The notes below the pieces were generated by a model, which saw nothing but the letters and a program-made list of their open reading frames with translations, made no database searches and was not told the DNA's origin. 64,000 nt of DNA from Acidobacteriota bacterium (GTDB lineage: Bacteria; Acidobacteriota; Vicinamibacteria; Fen-336): assembly GCA_022340585.1 (NCBI GenBank), contig JAJDNS010000073.1, positions 54,647 to 118,646 of the forward strand, in the 5' to 3' direction. A program made the translations under genes and the position numbers. This document shows positions 43,246 through 51,553 of this stretch, one piece after another. Position 1 is the first letter of the stretch; every line of letters starts with the position of its first letter.

Positions 43246-43994
43246 TCGCGGTCGTCTCGCCGGGCCAGGGCGATCACGCTGGCGCCGACCGGGAGGGAGC
43301 CCCCCCGGTGCACCAGCGCCGCCTCGGCGAACAGGAGCCGCTTGAACAGCCACTCGAGCGGCGCCGGCAGGAAGGCCACGTCGGAGCCCTCCCGTCCGAG
43401 AGCGCGGTCCAGGGTGCGGCGGGCGAGGAGCAGGGGGAAGAGAAAGGAGTTCGCGTACGTCGATCGAACCGCGGTCAGCCCCGCGGCCTCCAGGAGACCG
43501 ACGAGCTCCCGTCGTGTGTAGCGACGTCGGGTCCCGACCGCGCCGTCGTGGGCGCCACGGAGGATCTCGAGGGCCGGCACCCGCACGAGGAGGAGCCCCC
43601 CCGGATGAAGAACGCGAGCCATCTCCTTCACCGCAGCCGCGTCGTCCGGAACCCAGGTGTGGTAGATCACGTCGAAGGAGGTCACGAGGTCGAAAGCCCG
43701 GTCGGGAAACGGCAGGGCAAGGAGGCTCGCTCGGGTGGCCCGCACACCCCGGGTCGGCCACCGGGCCATCGCCTCCGGCGCGAGGTCTACCCCCACGGCC
43801 CGGCCCAGCGCCTCGAGGTGGAGCAGGTTGCCACCGGTGCCGCAGCCGGCGTCGAGGATGCGGGGTGCCCTCCCCCGGGTCTCGAGAGCGGCGGCGGCGG
43901 GCTCGAGGAGGGCGTGGGCGATCGCCCGCTGGCCGACGTACCACCACTGGGTCTCCTCGGCCTCGAACATCCGGCGGTACTCGGCCGGCTTCAC
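43221..43994 (-). CDS. Class I SAM-dependent methyltransferase
   Basis: 257 residues from GTG 43994, which overlaps the stop of the epimerase gene (GTGA). Opening VKPAEYRRMFEAEETQWWYVGQRAI is typical of cluster-encoded methyltransferases. Motif I: ILDAGCGTGGNLLHLEALGRAVGVDLAPEAM. Then LVTSFDVIYHTWVPDDAAAVKEMARVLHPGGLLLVRVPALEILRG and RRYTRRELVGLLEAAGL. The WWY motif and C-terminal hydrophobic segment (PLEWLFKRLLFAEAAL) suggest lipid-linked substrate. Likely to methylate a sugar or lipid-linked intermediate of the surface polysaccharide. Confidence 0.88.
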   Translation of the reverse strand: MKPAEYRRMFEAEETQWWYVGQRAIAHALLEPAAAALETRGRAPRILDAGCGTGGNLLHLEALGRAVGVDLAPEAMARWPTRGVRATRASLLALPFPDRAFDLVTSFDVIYHTWVPDDAAAVKEMARVLHPGGLLLVRVPALEILRGAHDGAVGTRRRYTRRELVGLLEAAGLTAVRSTYANSFLFPLLLARRTLDRALGREGSDVAFLPAPLEWLFKRLLFAEAALVHRGGSLPVGASVIALARRDDRDQRRAMIA

Positions 43995-44968
43995 AGGCGG
44001 GTGGCGTCCGAGGTGAAGTAGGCGATGACGCGGTCGAGGATCTCGTCGAGCTGAACCCGGGGCTCGTACCCGGTGAGGGCCCGCAGCTTCGAGAGGTCGG
44101 GGACCCGGCGCTGCATGTCCTCGAAGCCCTCCTCGTAGGCCTTCTCGTAGGGCACGAGCTCGATCGCGCTCTCTGAGCTCGCGCGGGTCTTCACCCGCTC
44201 CGCGAGCTGGAGAATGGTGATCTCCTCGCGGTCGTTGCCCACGTTGAAGACCTCGCCCACCGCCCCCGGATCCTCGGACAGGGCCACGAGCTGACCCACC
44301 ACGTCGGTCACGTACGTGAAGCAGCGGGTCTGGGTCCCGTCGCCGTGGACGGTGAGGGGATGCCCGAGGAGAGCCTGCTTCACGAAGTTCGGGATCACCA
44401 TTCCGTAGCGACCCGTCTGCCGGGGACCCACGGTGTTGAAGAGCCGGGCCACGACGATCGGCAGGCGCTTCTCCTTGTGGTAGGCGAGGGCCAGGAACTC
44501 GTCGATGGCCTTGCTGCAGGCGTAGCTCCATCGTCCCTTGGAGGTCGGGCCCATCACGAGATCCCCGTCCTCCCGGAAGGGGACGGTGTCGGCCTTGCCG
44601 TACACCTCGGAGGTCGAGGTGAGGACCACCTTCTTGCGCTTCTTGTTGGCGAGCTTCAGGACCTTCTCGGTCCCGTGGACGTTGGTCTCGATGGTGTTGA
44701 CCGGGCTCTCCACGATGAGACGGACCCCCACCGCGGCCGCGAGGTGGAACACCACGTCCGCGCGATCCACCAGCTCCGCCAGCACCGGCTCGTTCATGAT
44801 GGTTTCGATGGTGTAGTGAAAGGCGGCGCGTCCCTTGAGGGACTCGATGTTCTCGATGGAGCCGGTGGAGAGGTCGTCGATGACGTGGACCTCGTCGCCC
44901 TTCTCGAGAAGCCGCTCCGCGAGATGGCTTCCCAGAAAGCCTGCGCCGCCGGTGATGAGCGCCTTCAT
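43991..44968 (-). CDS. NAD-dependent sugar epimerase/dehydratase (SDR family)
   Basis: 325 residues. NAD-binding ITGGAGFLGSHLAERLLEKGDEVHVIDDLSTGS, the catalytic TSTSEVYG and SYACSKAIDE (YxxxK), NTVGPRQTGRYGMVIPNFVKQALLGHPLTVHGDGTQTRCFTYVTDVV. Closest to GDP-mannose 4,6-dehydratase or UDP-glucuronate decarboxylase-like enzymes; all catalytic residues are present. Product cannot be told from the sequence. Overlaps both neighbours by four bases. Confidence 0.9.
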   Translation of the reverse strand: MKALITGGAGFLGSHLAERLLEKGDEVHVIDDLSTGSIENIESLKGRAAFHYTIETIMNEPVLAELVDRADVVFHLAAAVGVRLIVESPVNTIETNVHGTEKVLKLANKKRKKVVLTSTSEVYGKADTVPFREDGDLVMGPTSKGRWSYACSKAIDEFLALAYHKEKRLPIVVARLFNTVGPRQTGRYGMVIPNFVKQALLGHPLTVHGDGTQTRCFTYVTDVVGQLVALSEDPGAVGEVFNVGNDREEITILQLAERVKTRASSESAIELVPYEKAYEEGFEDMQRRVPDLSKLRALTGYEPRVQLDEILDRVIAYFTSDATRL

Positions 44969-45981
44969 TCGAGCATGTCCTCCTGTATGGGCTCGTCGGC
45001 CTGGATGGGTCGGGCCGCCCGTCGGCCGATGACCCGGTCCGCCTCGCGGGGCCCCAGCCCCCGTTCGAAGCGCTCGTCGGTGCGCTTGAAGGCCAGCATC
45101 TCCGCGGTGAGAACCTCGCCGCGCCCCACGAGCGCGGCGGCTACGATCGAGCGCCCGCGCGAGGGCGTGGGCTCCCGGGCCGGCTCGCCCCCTTCTCCTC
45201 GCGCCCGCTCCGCCTGCCGGAGCAGCTCCACCATGCGATAGAACTGCTCGGGGCTCATCGCCGCCACCCACTCGCGCCCCATCTGGCTGCGGTCGAGGGT
45301 GAGGCGCTTCTCGACGAAGTCCGCACCCTGGGCGGCAGCGAGGGCCGGCGCCAGGAGCGCGAAGGCCGAGCTGCCGTCGGTCGCGTCCAGGAGACCCACC
45401 GGCACCCGGTGGCGCTCGCGTCGCGCCGAGATCTCTCCCAGGCGCAGCTCGTCGACCGCGGCGGGGGTCGCGGGTGGGCACAGGACCAGTGCAAGTCGGT
45501 CCCCGGCGGTGTCGAGCGCCTCCCACACCAGGCGCTCGGGAGCCGGGCCCACTCCGACGAGAAGGGGACGCTCGGTCGCGGCCAGGGCCCGGAGCAGGTC
45601 GAGGTTGTCGAGGTCACCGTCGCTGGCCTGCAGGGCATCCACCCCGGCCTCCGCGGCGACGTCGCGGGAAGGACGATCGAGCACCTCCGCGACGACGGCC
45701 AGGCCTGACGCCCGGGCGGCCTCGAGCACCCGACGCCACTGCTTCGCCGATAGCTCCAGCGCCTCCATCTCCGGACGCTCCCGGTGGCGCCGCACCAGAA
45801 CCTCCTCGGCGCGGAAGATCTGGAACGCGATGGCGTCCGCTCCGGCCTGGAACGCGGCTTCGATGAGGCGGAGCGCGGTGTCGGGAGAGCCTTCGTGGGC
45901 GGCGCCAACGTGGGCCACCACCAGACAGGGCTGGCCCTCACCGAGGAGGCGGCTGCCGAGAGGGAGGGTCGACGCCTTCAT
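44965..45981 (-). CDS. NeuB-family sialic-acid-synthase-like protein, metal ligands missing
   Basis: 338 residues with the NeuB layout: TIM-barrel (LVVAHVGAAHEGSPDTALRLIEAAFQAGADAIAFQ) and a C-terminal SAF antifreeze-like domain (~277-338, RSIVAAALVGRGEVLTAEMLAFKRTDERFERGLGPREADRVIGRRA). NeuB normally condenses PEP with an N-acetylhexosamine. Here hallmark residues have changed. Canonical G-x-N-H-x-G reads GAAHEG (res. 26-31). The substrate lysine before FQ is Ala52. The GYSDH histidine is absent (VGLLDATDG). The EKHFTL histidine is Arg226 (VEKRLTL). Both metal-binding histidines are therefore lost. Catalysis as known for NeuB seems unlikely. Confidence 0.85.
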   Translation of the reverse strand: MKASTLPLGSRLLGEGQPCLVVAHVGAAHEGSPDTALRLIEAAFQAGADAIAFQIFRAEEVLVRRHRERPEMEALELSAKQWRRVLEAARASGLAVVAEVLDRPSRDVAAEAGVDALQASDGDLDNLDLLRALAATERPLLVGVGPAPERLVWEALDTAGDRLALVLCPPATPAAVDELRLGEISARRERHRVPVGLLDATDGSSAFALLAPALAAAQGADFVEKRLTLDRSQMGREWVAAMSPEQFYRMVELLRQAERARGEGGEPAREPTPSRGRSIVAAALVGRGEVLTAEMLAFKRTDERFERGLGPREADRVIGRRAARPIQADEPIQEDMLE

Positions 45982-47168
45982 TCGGACCCCACCCTAGCAC
46001 GCACCGCCTCGCGGAGTCGGGACACCGCCGGGGCGGGATCGGAGTCGGGCCGCCAGATCAGGGTGGCCGCGGGCCGGGGGCCACCGTCGGCCCGGTCGAG
46101 ATCCTCCGGGCCGGCGGCCGCCGGGTGGACGACCACCGCCGGGACTCCGGCGGCGGCGCTTGCGGCCACGAGAGCCCGTCGGTCGTCCCGTCCAACGCCG
46201 GGCAGGAGAACCATTGCCGGCCGGGCGGAGCCGGAGATCAGCTCGACCGCCGCCTCGAGCATCCGCACCGCGGCGGGGAGGTGGCCGAGCAGGATCATGT
46301 CCAGGTCGTTCCTGGCCAAGTCCGCGAAGCCGACTCCCCGGTGAGCGTAGGACTCGTGCAGTCCCGGAGCGTCCCGGAGTCGGGTCCGGTGCTCGCGCAG
46401 GAGGATCTCGGCGTCGGACGCCGCCCGCGCGACCCGCCGCGTCTCCCACCGCGCGAGGCCGGCGAGGGGCACGACCACCGCCGGCATCCCGAGATCGGCG
46501 GCCACGGTCTCGAGGAGTGGCACGAGCGCCGGCGCGTCGCTCCTCCGGGGGGGCAGGACGAGCATCGGGGGGACCTCCGCCCGCCCGCCCGCCGTCGTCG
46601 GCTCGGGGACCGGCGGCGGGCTGGCCGGAGCAAGGAAGCCGGCGAGCGCACGCAAGGGGCGGCGCCGGCGGGCGATGGTCGAGCGGATTGGCCGGGCCTC
46701 CGGGCTTGGACCGTGAAAGAGCACCCCCCGCGCGGTGCACGCGCGCGAGAGAACCGTGGCCTCCGGCCGACCGAGGCCGACCACGTCCACCTCGTCGGCC
46801 CGGGTGACCTCCAGCAGGCGCAGTGCGGTCTCCGCCAGGCGAGCACACCCAGGCCCCGCGGTCTGACTCCGGATGAACGTCTCCGCAAGCCAGAGGAGCG
46901 AGGTCTCGCGCCACTGCACCAGGTCACGGAAGCTCTTGCCGTCCAGGAGCGGCACGCGACCCCACAGCCGCGCCCAGGTTCGGGAAGCGGCCTCGGACGC
47001 GGCGAGGCCCTCCTCTCCGATCACCGCTTCCAGGGGACGCACCGGAAGTCCGGCCCGGACCAGGGCGGCGGTGTCGGCGCCGGGCCACGCGACGACCTCG
47101 GCGCCCTCGTCGTGCCGCGCCCGGGCGAGGGCTGCGGAGCCCCCACCCCAGACCACCAGGCTTCGCAC
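45978..47168 (-). CDS. Unrecognised protein of the surface-polysaccharide cluster
   Basis: 396 residues from GTG 47168, five bases after the stop of the GT2 gene. I know no clear family. The N-terminus (VRSLVVWGGGSAALARARHDEGAEVVAWPGADTAALVRAG) resembles a Rossmann start. A conserved-looking stretch follows (FRDLVQWRETSLLWLAETFIRSQTAGPGCARLAETALRLL), and a second alpha/beta half with MLVLPPRRSDAPALVPLLETVAADLGMPAVVVP and AMVLLPGVGRDDRRALVAASAAAGVPAVVVHP. The two-halved layout suggests a GT-B-like glycosyltransferase or a surface-carbohydrate biosynthesis protein. Overlaps the NeuB-like gene (ATGA). Confidence 0.6.
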   Translation of the reverse strand: MRSLVVWGGGSAALARARHDEGAEVVAWPGADTAALVRAGLPVRPLEAVIGEEGLAASEAASRTWARLWGRVPLLDGKSFRDLVQWRETSLLWLAETFIRSQTAGPGCARLAETALRLLEVTRADEVDVVGLGRPEATVLSRACTARGVLFHGPSPEARPIRSTIARRRRPLRALAGFLAPASPPPVPEPTTAGGRAEVPPMLVLPPRRSDAPALVPLLETVAADLGMPAVVVPLAGLARWETRRVARAASDAEILLREHRTRLRDAPGLHESYAHRGVGFADLARNDLDMILLGHLPAAVRMLEAAVELISGSARPAMVLLPGVGRDDRRALVAASAAAGVPAVVVHPAAAGPEDLDRADGGPRPAATLIWRPDSDPAPAVSRLREAVRARVGSE

Positions 47169-47172
47169 GGGC

Positions 47173-47997
47173 TCAGGCGTGGGACGTCCCCTCTCCGCCG
47201 GGGACGCGCCTCTTGCGGGGGCGCAGCCCGTAGCGGAACCGCAGCAGGGCGAAGTTGACGAGCGCCATGTAGATCTCCTCGGCGGAGAGCTTCGAGGCCT
47301 CGCGCGCCCGGTTCTTGAAATGAATGGGCACCTCGCCGAGCTGGAAGCCGTGGATCCAGGCCTGGTAGGCCATCTCTCCGTGGACGACGTAGCCGCGGAT
47401 CTTGATCCGGTCGAACTCGGTCTCCTCCAGCACGGCCCGGCGATAGGCGCGGAAGCCACTCGTCGTGTCCCGGATCGGAATGCCCGCGACCACCGCGACG
47501 TACCTGTTCGCCAGCCAGGACAGCGCCGGGCGCCAGATGCCCCACTCGGATGTCCCCCCGCCCTCCACGTATCGCGATCCCACCACCATGTCGCACCGAC
47601 CGAGCTCGCCGAGAAGCTTCGGGAGGTCCTCCGGCCGATGCGAGAAATCGGCGTCCATCTCCACGAGGACGTCGTAGGCCCTGGGATCGGCGAGCCCCTT
47701 CTTGAACGCGGTGATGACCGCCGCCCCCCGGCCTGCCTTCTCCGGCCGCAGGAGCAGATCGACCCGGCCCGGGTACCTGGTCATGGCCTCGCGCACCGCC
47801 TCGGCGGTGCCGTCGGGGCTGCCGTCGTCCGCCACCCAGACGTCGATACCCTCCCCCTGGGCGAGCAGATCCCGCACCAGGGGAGCGACGTTTTCGCGCT
47901 CGTTGTAGGTGGGAACGACGACGAGGACACGCTGTCTGATGGACCACCTCCCGCCGCGTCGCGGAATCCGGCATTCTCGCGCACGCGCGTGGGCCAA
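47173..47997 (-). CDS. GT2 glycosyltransferase, polyprenol-phosphate mannosyltransferase-like
   Basis: 274 residues. The start TTG 47997 is supported by GGGGAGG six bases upstream; no in-frame ATG/GTG lies closer to the domain. Motifs are those of DPM1-type enzymes: VLVVVPTYNERENVAPLVRDLL, VWVADDGSPDGTAEAV, VLVEMDADFSHRPEDLPKLL (DADFSH), VVGSRYVEGG, and the C-terminal GEVPIHFKNRAREASKLSAEEIYMALVNF. It makes a lipid-linked sugar, probably the glycosyl donor or an initiating step for the surface polysaccharide. No membrane helices, unlike dolichol enzymes with a GtrA-like tail. Confidence 0.92.
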   Translation of the reverse strand: MAHARARECRIPRRGGRWSIRQRVLVVVPTYNERENVAPLVRDLLAQGEGIDVWVADDGSPDGTAEAVREAMTRYPGRVDLLLRPEKAGRGAAVITAFKKGLADPRAYDVLVEMDADFSHRPEDLPKLLGELGRCDMVVGSRYVEGGGTSEWGIWRPALSWLANRYVAVVAGIPIRDTTSGFRAYRRAVLEETEFDRIKIRGYVVHGEMAYQAWIHGFQLGEVPIHFKNRAREASKLSAEEIYMALVNFALLRFRYGLRPRKRRVPGGEGTSHA

Positions 47998-48036
47998 GTC
48001 CAGCCTCCCCGCCGCGCCGGGGGAGGCGCGGCTTCG

Positions 48037-49365
48037 TCAGGCCTGGACGATCTCGGGACCCCCGGGCCCGAGGTCCAGAGGTGCCATCAGGTTCCGCGTG
48101 TCCACCACCAGCCGGACGTCCCGGTACAGGGAGGGAACGCGAAAGTCGTCGTGGGCGGTCGCGACGACGAGCACGTCGTGGCGGGCGAACTCCTCGCCGG
48201 AGCAGGCGACGGACGCGAGGCCGATGTCGTGCTCGCGGCCCGGGCGCGACACCGGGATGTAGGGGTCGCAGTACGCCGCCGTCGCCCCTCCCTCCCGCAG
48301 CTTCTCGATGATCTCGAACGACGGCGACTCCCGGTCGTCGTCGATGTTCGCCTTGTAGGAGAGCCCGAGAACCAGAACGCGCGAGCCCTTGAGACTCTTG
48401 CCGTGCCGGTTCAGCGCCTTTGCTGTCCGGTCGACGACGTAGGCCGGCATCGAGGTGTTGATGTCACCGGCGAGCTCGATGAAGCGGGCCCAGGTACCGT
48501 ACTCGGCCGCCTTCCAGGTCAGGTAGAACGGGTCGAGGGGGATGCAGTGTCCTCCCAGGCCGGGCCCCGGGTAGAACGGCATGAAGCCGAAGGGCTTGGT
48601 TCGGGCCGCCTCGATGACCTCCCAGACGTTCACTCCCATCCGGTCGAGGACCATCTTCATCTCGTTCGCCAGGGCGATGTTGACCGCGCGGAAGATGTTC
48701 TCGAAGAGCTTGGCCGCCTCTGCGACCTCGGGGGAGGAGACGGCGACCACCTCGGCGACCGCGGCCCCGTACAACGCCGTCGCCACCTCCTGCGACGCCG
48801 GGTCGATGCCGCCCACCACCTTGGGGATGTTCTGGGTGTGGAACCGCGGGTTCCCGGGGTCCTCGCGCTCGGGCGAGAAGGCGACGAAGAAGTCGGTGCC
48901 GCACTCGAGCCCCCGGGCCTCGAAAGGAGGAACGAGCTCCTCGCGTGTCGTGCCGGGGTAGGTGGTCGACTCGAGGACCACGAGCTGGCCCGCGCGGAGC
49001 CTCTGCGCCATCTCCGCCACCGTCGAGCGGATGAAGGAGAGGTCGGGCTCGCGGTGCCTGCCCAGCGGCGTGGGCACGCAGATCACGACGGCGTCGCACT
49101 CCCCGAGTCGATCGAAGTCGGTGGTGGCGACGATGCGCCCGCGAGCGAAGGCCTGGCTCACCTTCTCGGCGCCGATGTGACGGATATAGGACTCACCCCG
49201 GTGGAGAGCCTCGGCCTTGGCCGGGTCGACATCGAACCCGATGACCGGGAAGCCCGCCTCCTCGAAGAGGAGGGCGAGAGGCAGGCCCACGTATCCGAGA
49301 CCGATCACGCCGACTCGGGCCGTGCGGTTGGTGATGCGATCGAGCAAGCTGTCTTTCTGGTCCAT
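48037..49365 (-). CDS. UDP-N-acetyl-glucosamine/mannosamine-type 6-dehydrogenase
   Basis: 442 residues of the nucleotide-sugar dehydrogenase family. NAD-binding VGVIGLGYVGLPLALLFEEAGFPVIGFDVD, VICVPTPLGRHREPDLSFI, VLESTTYPGTTREEL, FSPEREDPGN and the catalytic Cys in GPGLGGHCIPLDPFYLTWKA. C-terminal domain: VLVLGLSYKANIDDDRESPSFEIIEKL. The SPEREDPG and GPGLGGHCIPLDP motifs match WbpA/TviB/WecC-type enzymes that oxidise UDP-HexNAc at C6 to the uronic acid. Fits beside the DegT aminotransferase; the intermediate 3-keto enzyme is not in view. Probably transcribed from its own promoter. Confidence 0.92.
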   Translation of the reverse strand: MDQKDSLLDRITNRTARVGVIGLGYVGLPLALLFEEAGFPVIGFDVDPAKAEALHRGESYIRHIGAEKVSQAFARGRIVATTDFDRLGECDAVVICVPTPLGRHREPDLSFIRSTVAEMAQRLRAGQLVVLESTTYPGTTREELVPPFEARGLECGTDFFVAFSPEREDPGNPRFHTQNIPKVVGGIDPASQEVATALYGAAVAEVVAVSSPEVAEAAKLFENIFRAVNIALANEMKMVLDRMGVNVWEVIEAARTKPFGFMPFYPGPGLGGHCIPLDPFYLTWKAAEYGTWARFIELAGDINTSMPAYVVDRTAKALNRHGKSLKGSRVLVLGLSYKANIDDDRESPSFEIIEKLREGGATAAYCDPYIPVSRPGREHDIGLASVACSGEEFARHDVLVVATAHDDFRVPSLYRDVRLVVDTRNLMAPLDLGPGGPEIVQA

Positions 49366-49375
49366 AAGGCGAACG

Positions 49376-49381
49376 ATGCTA
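49376..49381 (-). promoter_or_regulatory. Possible -10 box of the 6-dehydrogenase gene
   Basis: TAGCAT on the minus strand (49381-49376), ten bases before the start codon at 49365. Weak match and no clear -35 box, but spacing is like that of the better -10 boxes in this window. Confidence 0.35.
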
Positions 49382-49427
49382 GCACGGAGACCGACACGGA
49401 CGCCCGTCCTGGCGCCGGCCCGTCCGA

Positions 49428-50561
49428 TCAGGCGCTGGCCGACAGGGGGCCGACGGCGGCGCGGACGGCCGCCACGACCCTCTCGGTCTGGGCATCCGTC
49501 ATCTCAGGGTAGAGGGGGAGCGAGAGAATCTCTCCCGCCGCCTTCTCGACGACCGGAAGGTCGCCCGGCGACCCGCCCAGGGGGGCGAACGCGGGCTGGA
49601 GGTGCAGGGGGATCGGATAGTGGATGAGGGTGCCGATCCCACGCTGCCGCAGGGCGGTGGCGAGAGCGTCGCGCTGCCCGTGGCGGACGACGAAGAGATG
49701 GTGCACGGACCGCGCGTATCCCTGCTCCCGAGGCAGGCCGAGCCCGGCATCCTGCAGGGTCTCCCCGTAGAACGCCGCGATGGCCCGGCGGCGCTCGGTC
49801 CACTCGGGGAGGTGGCGGAGGCTCACGCGTAGAATCGCCGCCTGGAGCTCGTCGAGGCGGCTGTTGATGCCCGGCGTCCCGTGCCGATAGCGGTCGGTCT
49901 GGCCGCCGTTGCGGAGCTGCCGGAGGCGGGCGGCGATCCCGGCGTCGCCCACCAGGAGCGCCCCCCCGTCGCCCAGCGCCCCGAGGTTCTTGGTCGGATA
50001 GAACGAGAGCGCGCCGAGCCCGTCGTCCCCGGCGAGGGTGCCCACGGGCCGACCACGGTAGCGAGCACCATGGGCCTGGCACGCGTCCTCGACGACGGCC
50101 AGGTCGGCCTGGCGTCCGAGGGCCAGGATCGGGTCCATGTCCGCGGGGTGGCCGTAGAGGTGAACGGGAACGACCGCCTTCGTCCGCGCCGTCACCGCCC
50201 GCGCCGCTTCCTTCGGATCGAGATTGAGGGTGAGAGGGTCGACGTCCACGAACACCGGCCGGGCCCCGACGGCCTGGATCGCGAGGGCGGTGAAGGCGGC
50301 AGACAGGGAGGTCGTGATGACCTCGTCCCCGGGGCCCACCCCTCGCACCGCGAGGGCGAGCTGCAGCGCCTCTGTCCCGTTGGCCACCGTCACCGCCTCC
50401 CGGGCCCCGAAGGCGGCGGCGAGCTCGTGCTCCAGGGCCTCGACCTCGGGCCCGAGGATGAACCAGCCCGAGTCCAGGACCCGCGCCACCGCCTGGTCGA
50501 TCTCGGAGCGCATCGCCCCCACGTGGGCGGAGAAGTCGACGAAGGGCACGTCCCCCGTCAC
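49428..50561 (-). CDS. DegT/DnrJ/EryC1-family PLP-dependent sugar aminotransferase
   Basis: 377 residues from GTG 50561, overlapping the epimerase stop (GTGA). Family features: FVDFSAHVGAMRSEIDQAVARVLDSGWFILGPEV, TNGTEALQLAL-like VANGTEALQLALAVRGVGPGDEVIT, VEDACQAHGARYRG and the PLP lysine in ALSFYPTKNLGALGDGGAL. C-terminal: GINSRLDELQAAILRVSLRHL. Transfers an amino group to a keto sugar nucleotide; likely part of the same pathway as the 6-dehydrogenase, as WbpE follows WbpA/B in diNAc-uronate synthesis. Confidence 0.92.
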   Translation of the reverse strand: MTGDVPFVDFSAHVGAMRSEIDQAVARVLDSGWFILGPEVEALEHELAAAFGAREAVTVANGTEALQLALAVRGVGPGDEVITTSLSAAFTALAIQAVGARPVFVDVDPLTLNLDPKEAARAVTARTKAVVPVHLYGHPADMDPILALGRQADLAVVEDACQAHGARYRGRPVGTLAGDDGLGALSFYPTKNLGALGDGGALLVGDAGIAARLRQLRNGGQTDRYRHGTPGINSRLDELQAAILRVSLRHLPEWTERRRAIAAFYGETLQDAGLGLPREQGYARSVHHLFVVRHGQRDALATALRQRGIGTLIHYPIPLHLQPAFAPLGGSPGDLPVVEKAAGEILSLPLYPEMTDAQTERVVAAVRAAVGPLSASA

Positions 50562-51553
50562 AGGTAGTGCTCCCGGTGCTCGCGGTAGTAGGCGACGGTC
50601 TCCTCGAAGCCGCGGCGGAGCGGGATCGACGGAGCCCAGCCGAGAACCGCCCTCGCCTTCGAGACGTCGGCGAAGAAGTCGCCGATATCGATGCGCTTCC
50701 GCTCCGGGGGAAAGGGAACGAGGGTGTAGCTTCCACCCCCCCCAACCTCAACCAGCAGCTTCGCCAGGTCGAGAAGCGACACCGGGTGCTCGTCGCCGAG
50801 GTTGAGCACCTGACCGTCCGAGGCGTCGATCGCCCCGGCTCGGAGGAAGGCGTCCACCACGTCGAAGACGTGATTGAAGTCACGTCGCTGGCTCCCGTCG
50901 CCGAAGACCGGGATCTCCTCCCCGAGGACCGCCTTTCGCACGAACCAGCCGATGAAGCCCTGCCGGTTGTGCCGGATCAGCTGCCGCGGACCGTACGTGT
51001 TGGTGAGCCGCAACGACGAGGCCCGGATACCGTGCACCTGGTGGTAGACGAGATGGTAGAACTCGCCCGAGATCTTGTTGATCCCGTTCACGTCCACCGG
51101 CTGAAGAAGGTGCTTCTCGTCCACCGGGAGATAGAGGGGGCGCCCGTAGATCTGACGAGTGCCGGCGTAGACGATCTTGAGCTCGGGGTTCCCCTTCCTC
51201 ACCGCCTCGAGGAGCTTGAGCTGGCTCGTACAGTTGATCTCCAGGTCGGTCAGGGGGTCGGTCATGGAGTCGATGTGGCTCACCTGTCCGGCGAGGTTGA
51301 AGAGCACCTCCTGCCCCCGGACGAGATACTCCATGCCGTGGCCGCGCACGTCGGCGATGTTGATGCGGACGCGGTCCTCGTAGCCCGCCAGGTTGAAGAG
51401 GTTGCCCCCGTAGTCGGGGAGCAGGCTGTCGACGGCGGTCACCAGTGCGCCGAGGTCGGCGAGGGTGCGGCAGAGGTTGGAGCCGATGAAGCCGAGCCCG
51501 CCGGTGACGAGGACCCGCCGGCCGCGATAGAAATCGCGATGGTCGGCGCTCAC
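50558..51553 (-). CDS. NAD-dependent epimerase/dehydratase (SDR), altered YxxxK
   Basis: 331 residues with clear Rossmann VLVTGGLGFIGSNLCRTLADLGALVTAVDSL, VLFNLAGQVSHIDSMTDPLTDLEINCTSQLKLLEAV, VYAGTRQIYGRP, NTYGPRQLIRHNRQGFIGWFVRKAVLGEEIPVFGDGSQRRDFNHVFDVV. The catalytic YxxxK is N-G-I-N-K here (Asn156, Lys160), so the tyrosine is replaced. I recall a subgroup of cluster epimerases with this DVNGINK form, which argues it is a family feature and not damage. Start overlaps the glycosyltransferase stop (ATGA). Product not predictable. Confidence 0.88.
   Translation of the reverse strand: MSADHRDFYRGRRVLVTGGLGFIGSNLCRTLADLGALVTAVDSLLPDYGGNLFNLAGYEDRVRINIADVRGHGMEYLVRGQEVLFNLAGQVSHIDSMTDPLTDLEINCTSQLKLLEAVRKGNPELKIVYAGTRQIYGRPLYLPVDEKHLLQPVDVNGINKISGEFYHLVYHQVHGIRASSLRLTNTYGPRQLIRHNRQGFIGWFVRKAVLGEEIPVFGDGSQRRDFNHVFDVVDAFLRAGAIDASDGQVLNLGDEHPVSLLDLAKLLVEVGGGGSYTLVPFPPERKRIDIGDFFADVSKARAVLGWAPSIPLRRGFEETVAYYREHREHYL

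Noticed and set aside
45991..45996. -10-like TAGGGT ahead of the NeuB-like gene
   Set aside because: It lies inside the coding region of the preceding gene and the NeuB-like gene is coupled to it by an ATGA overlap.
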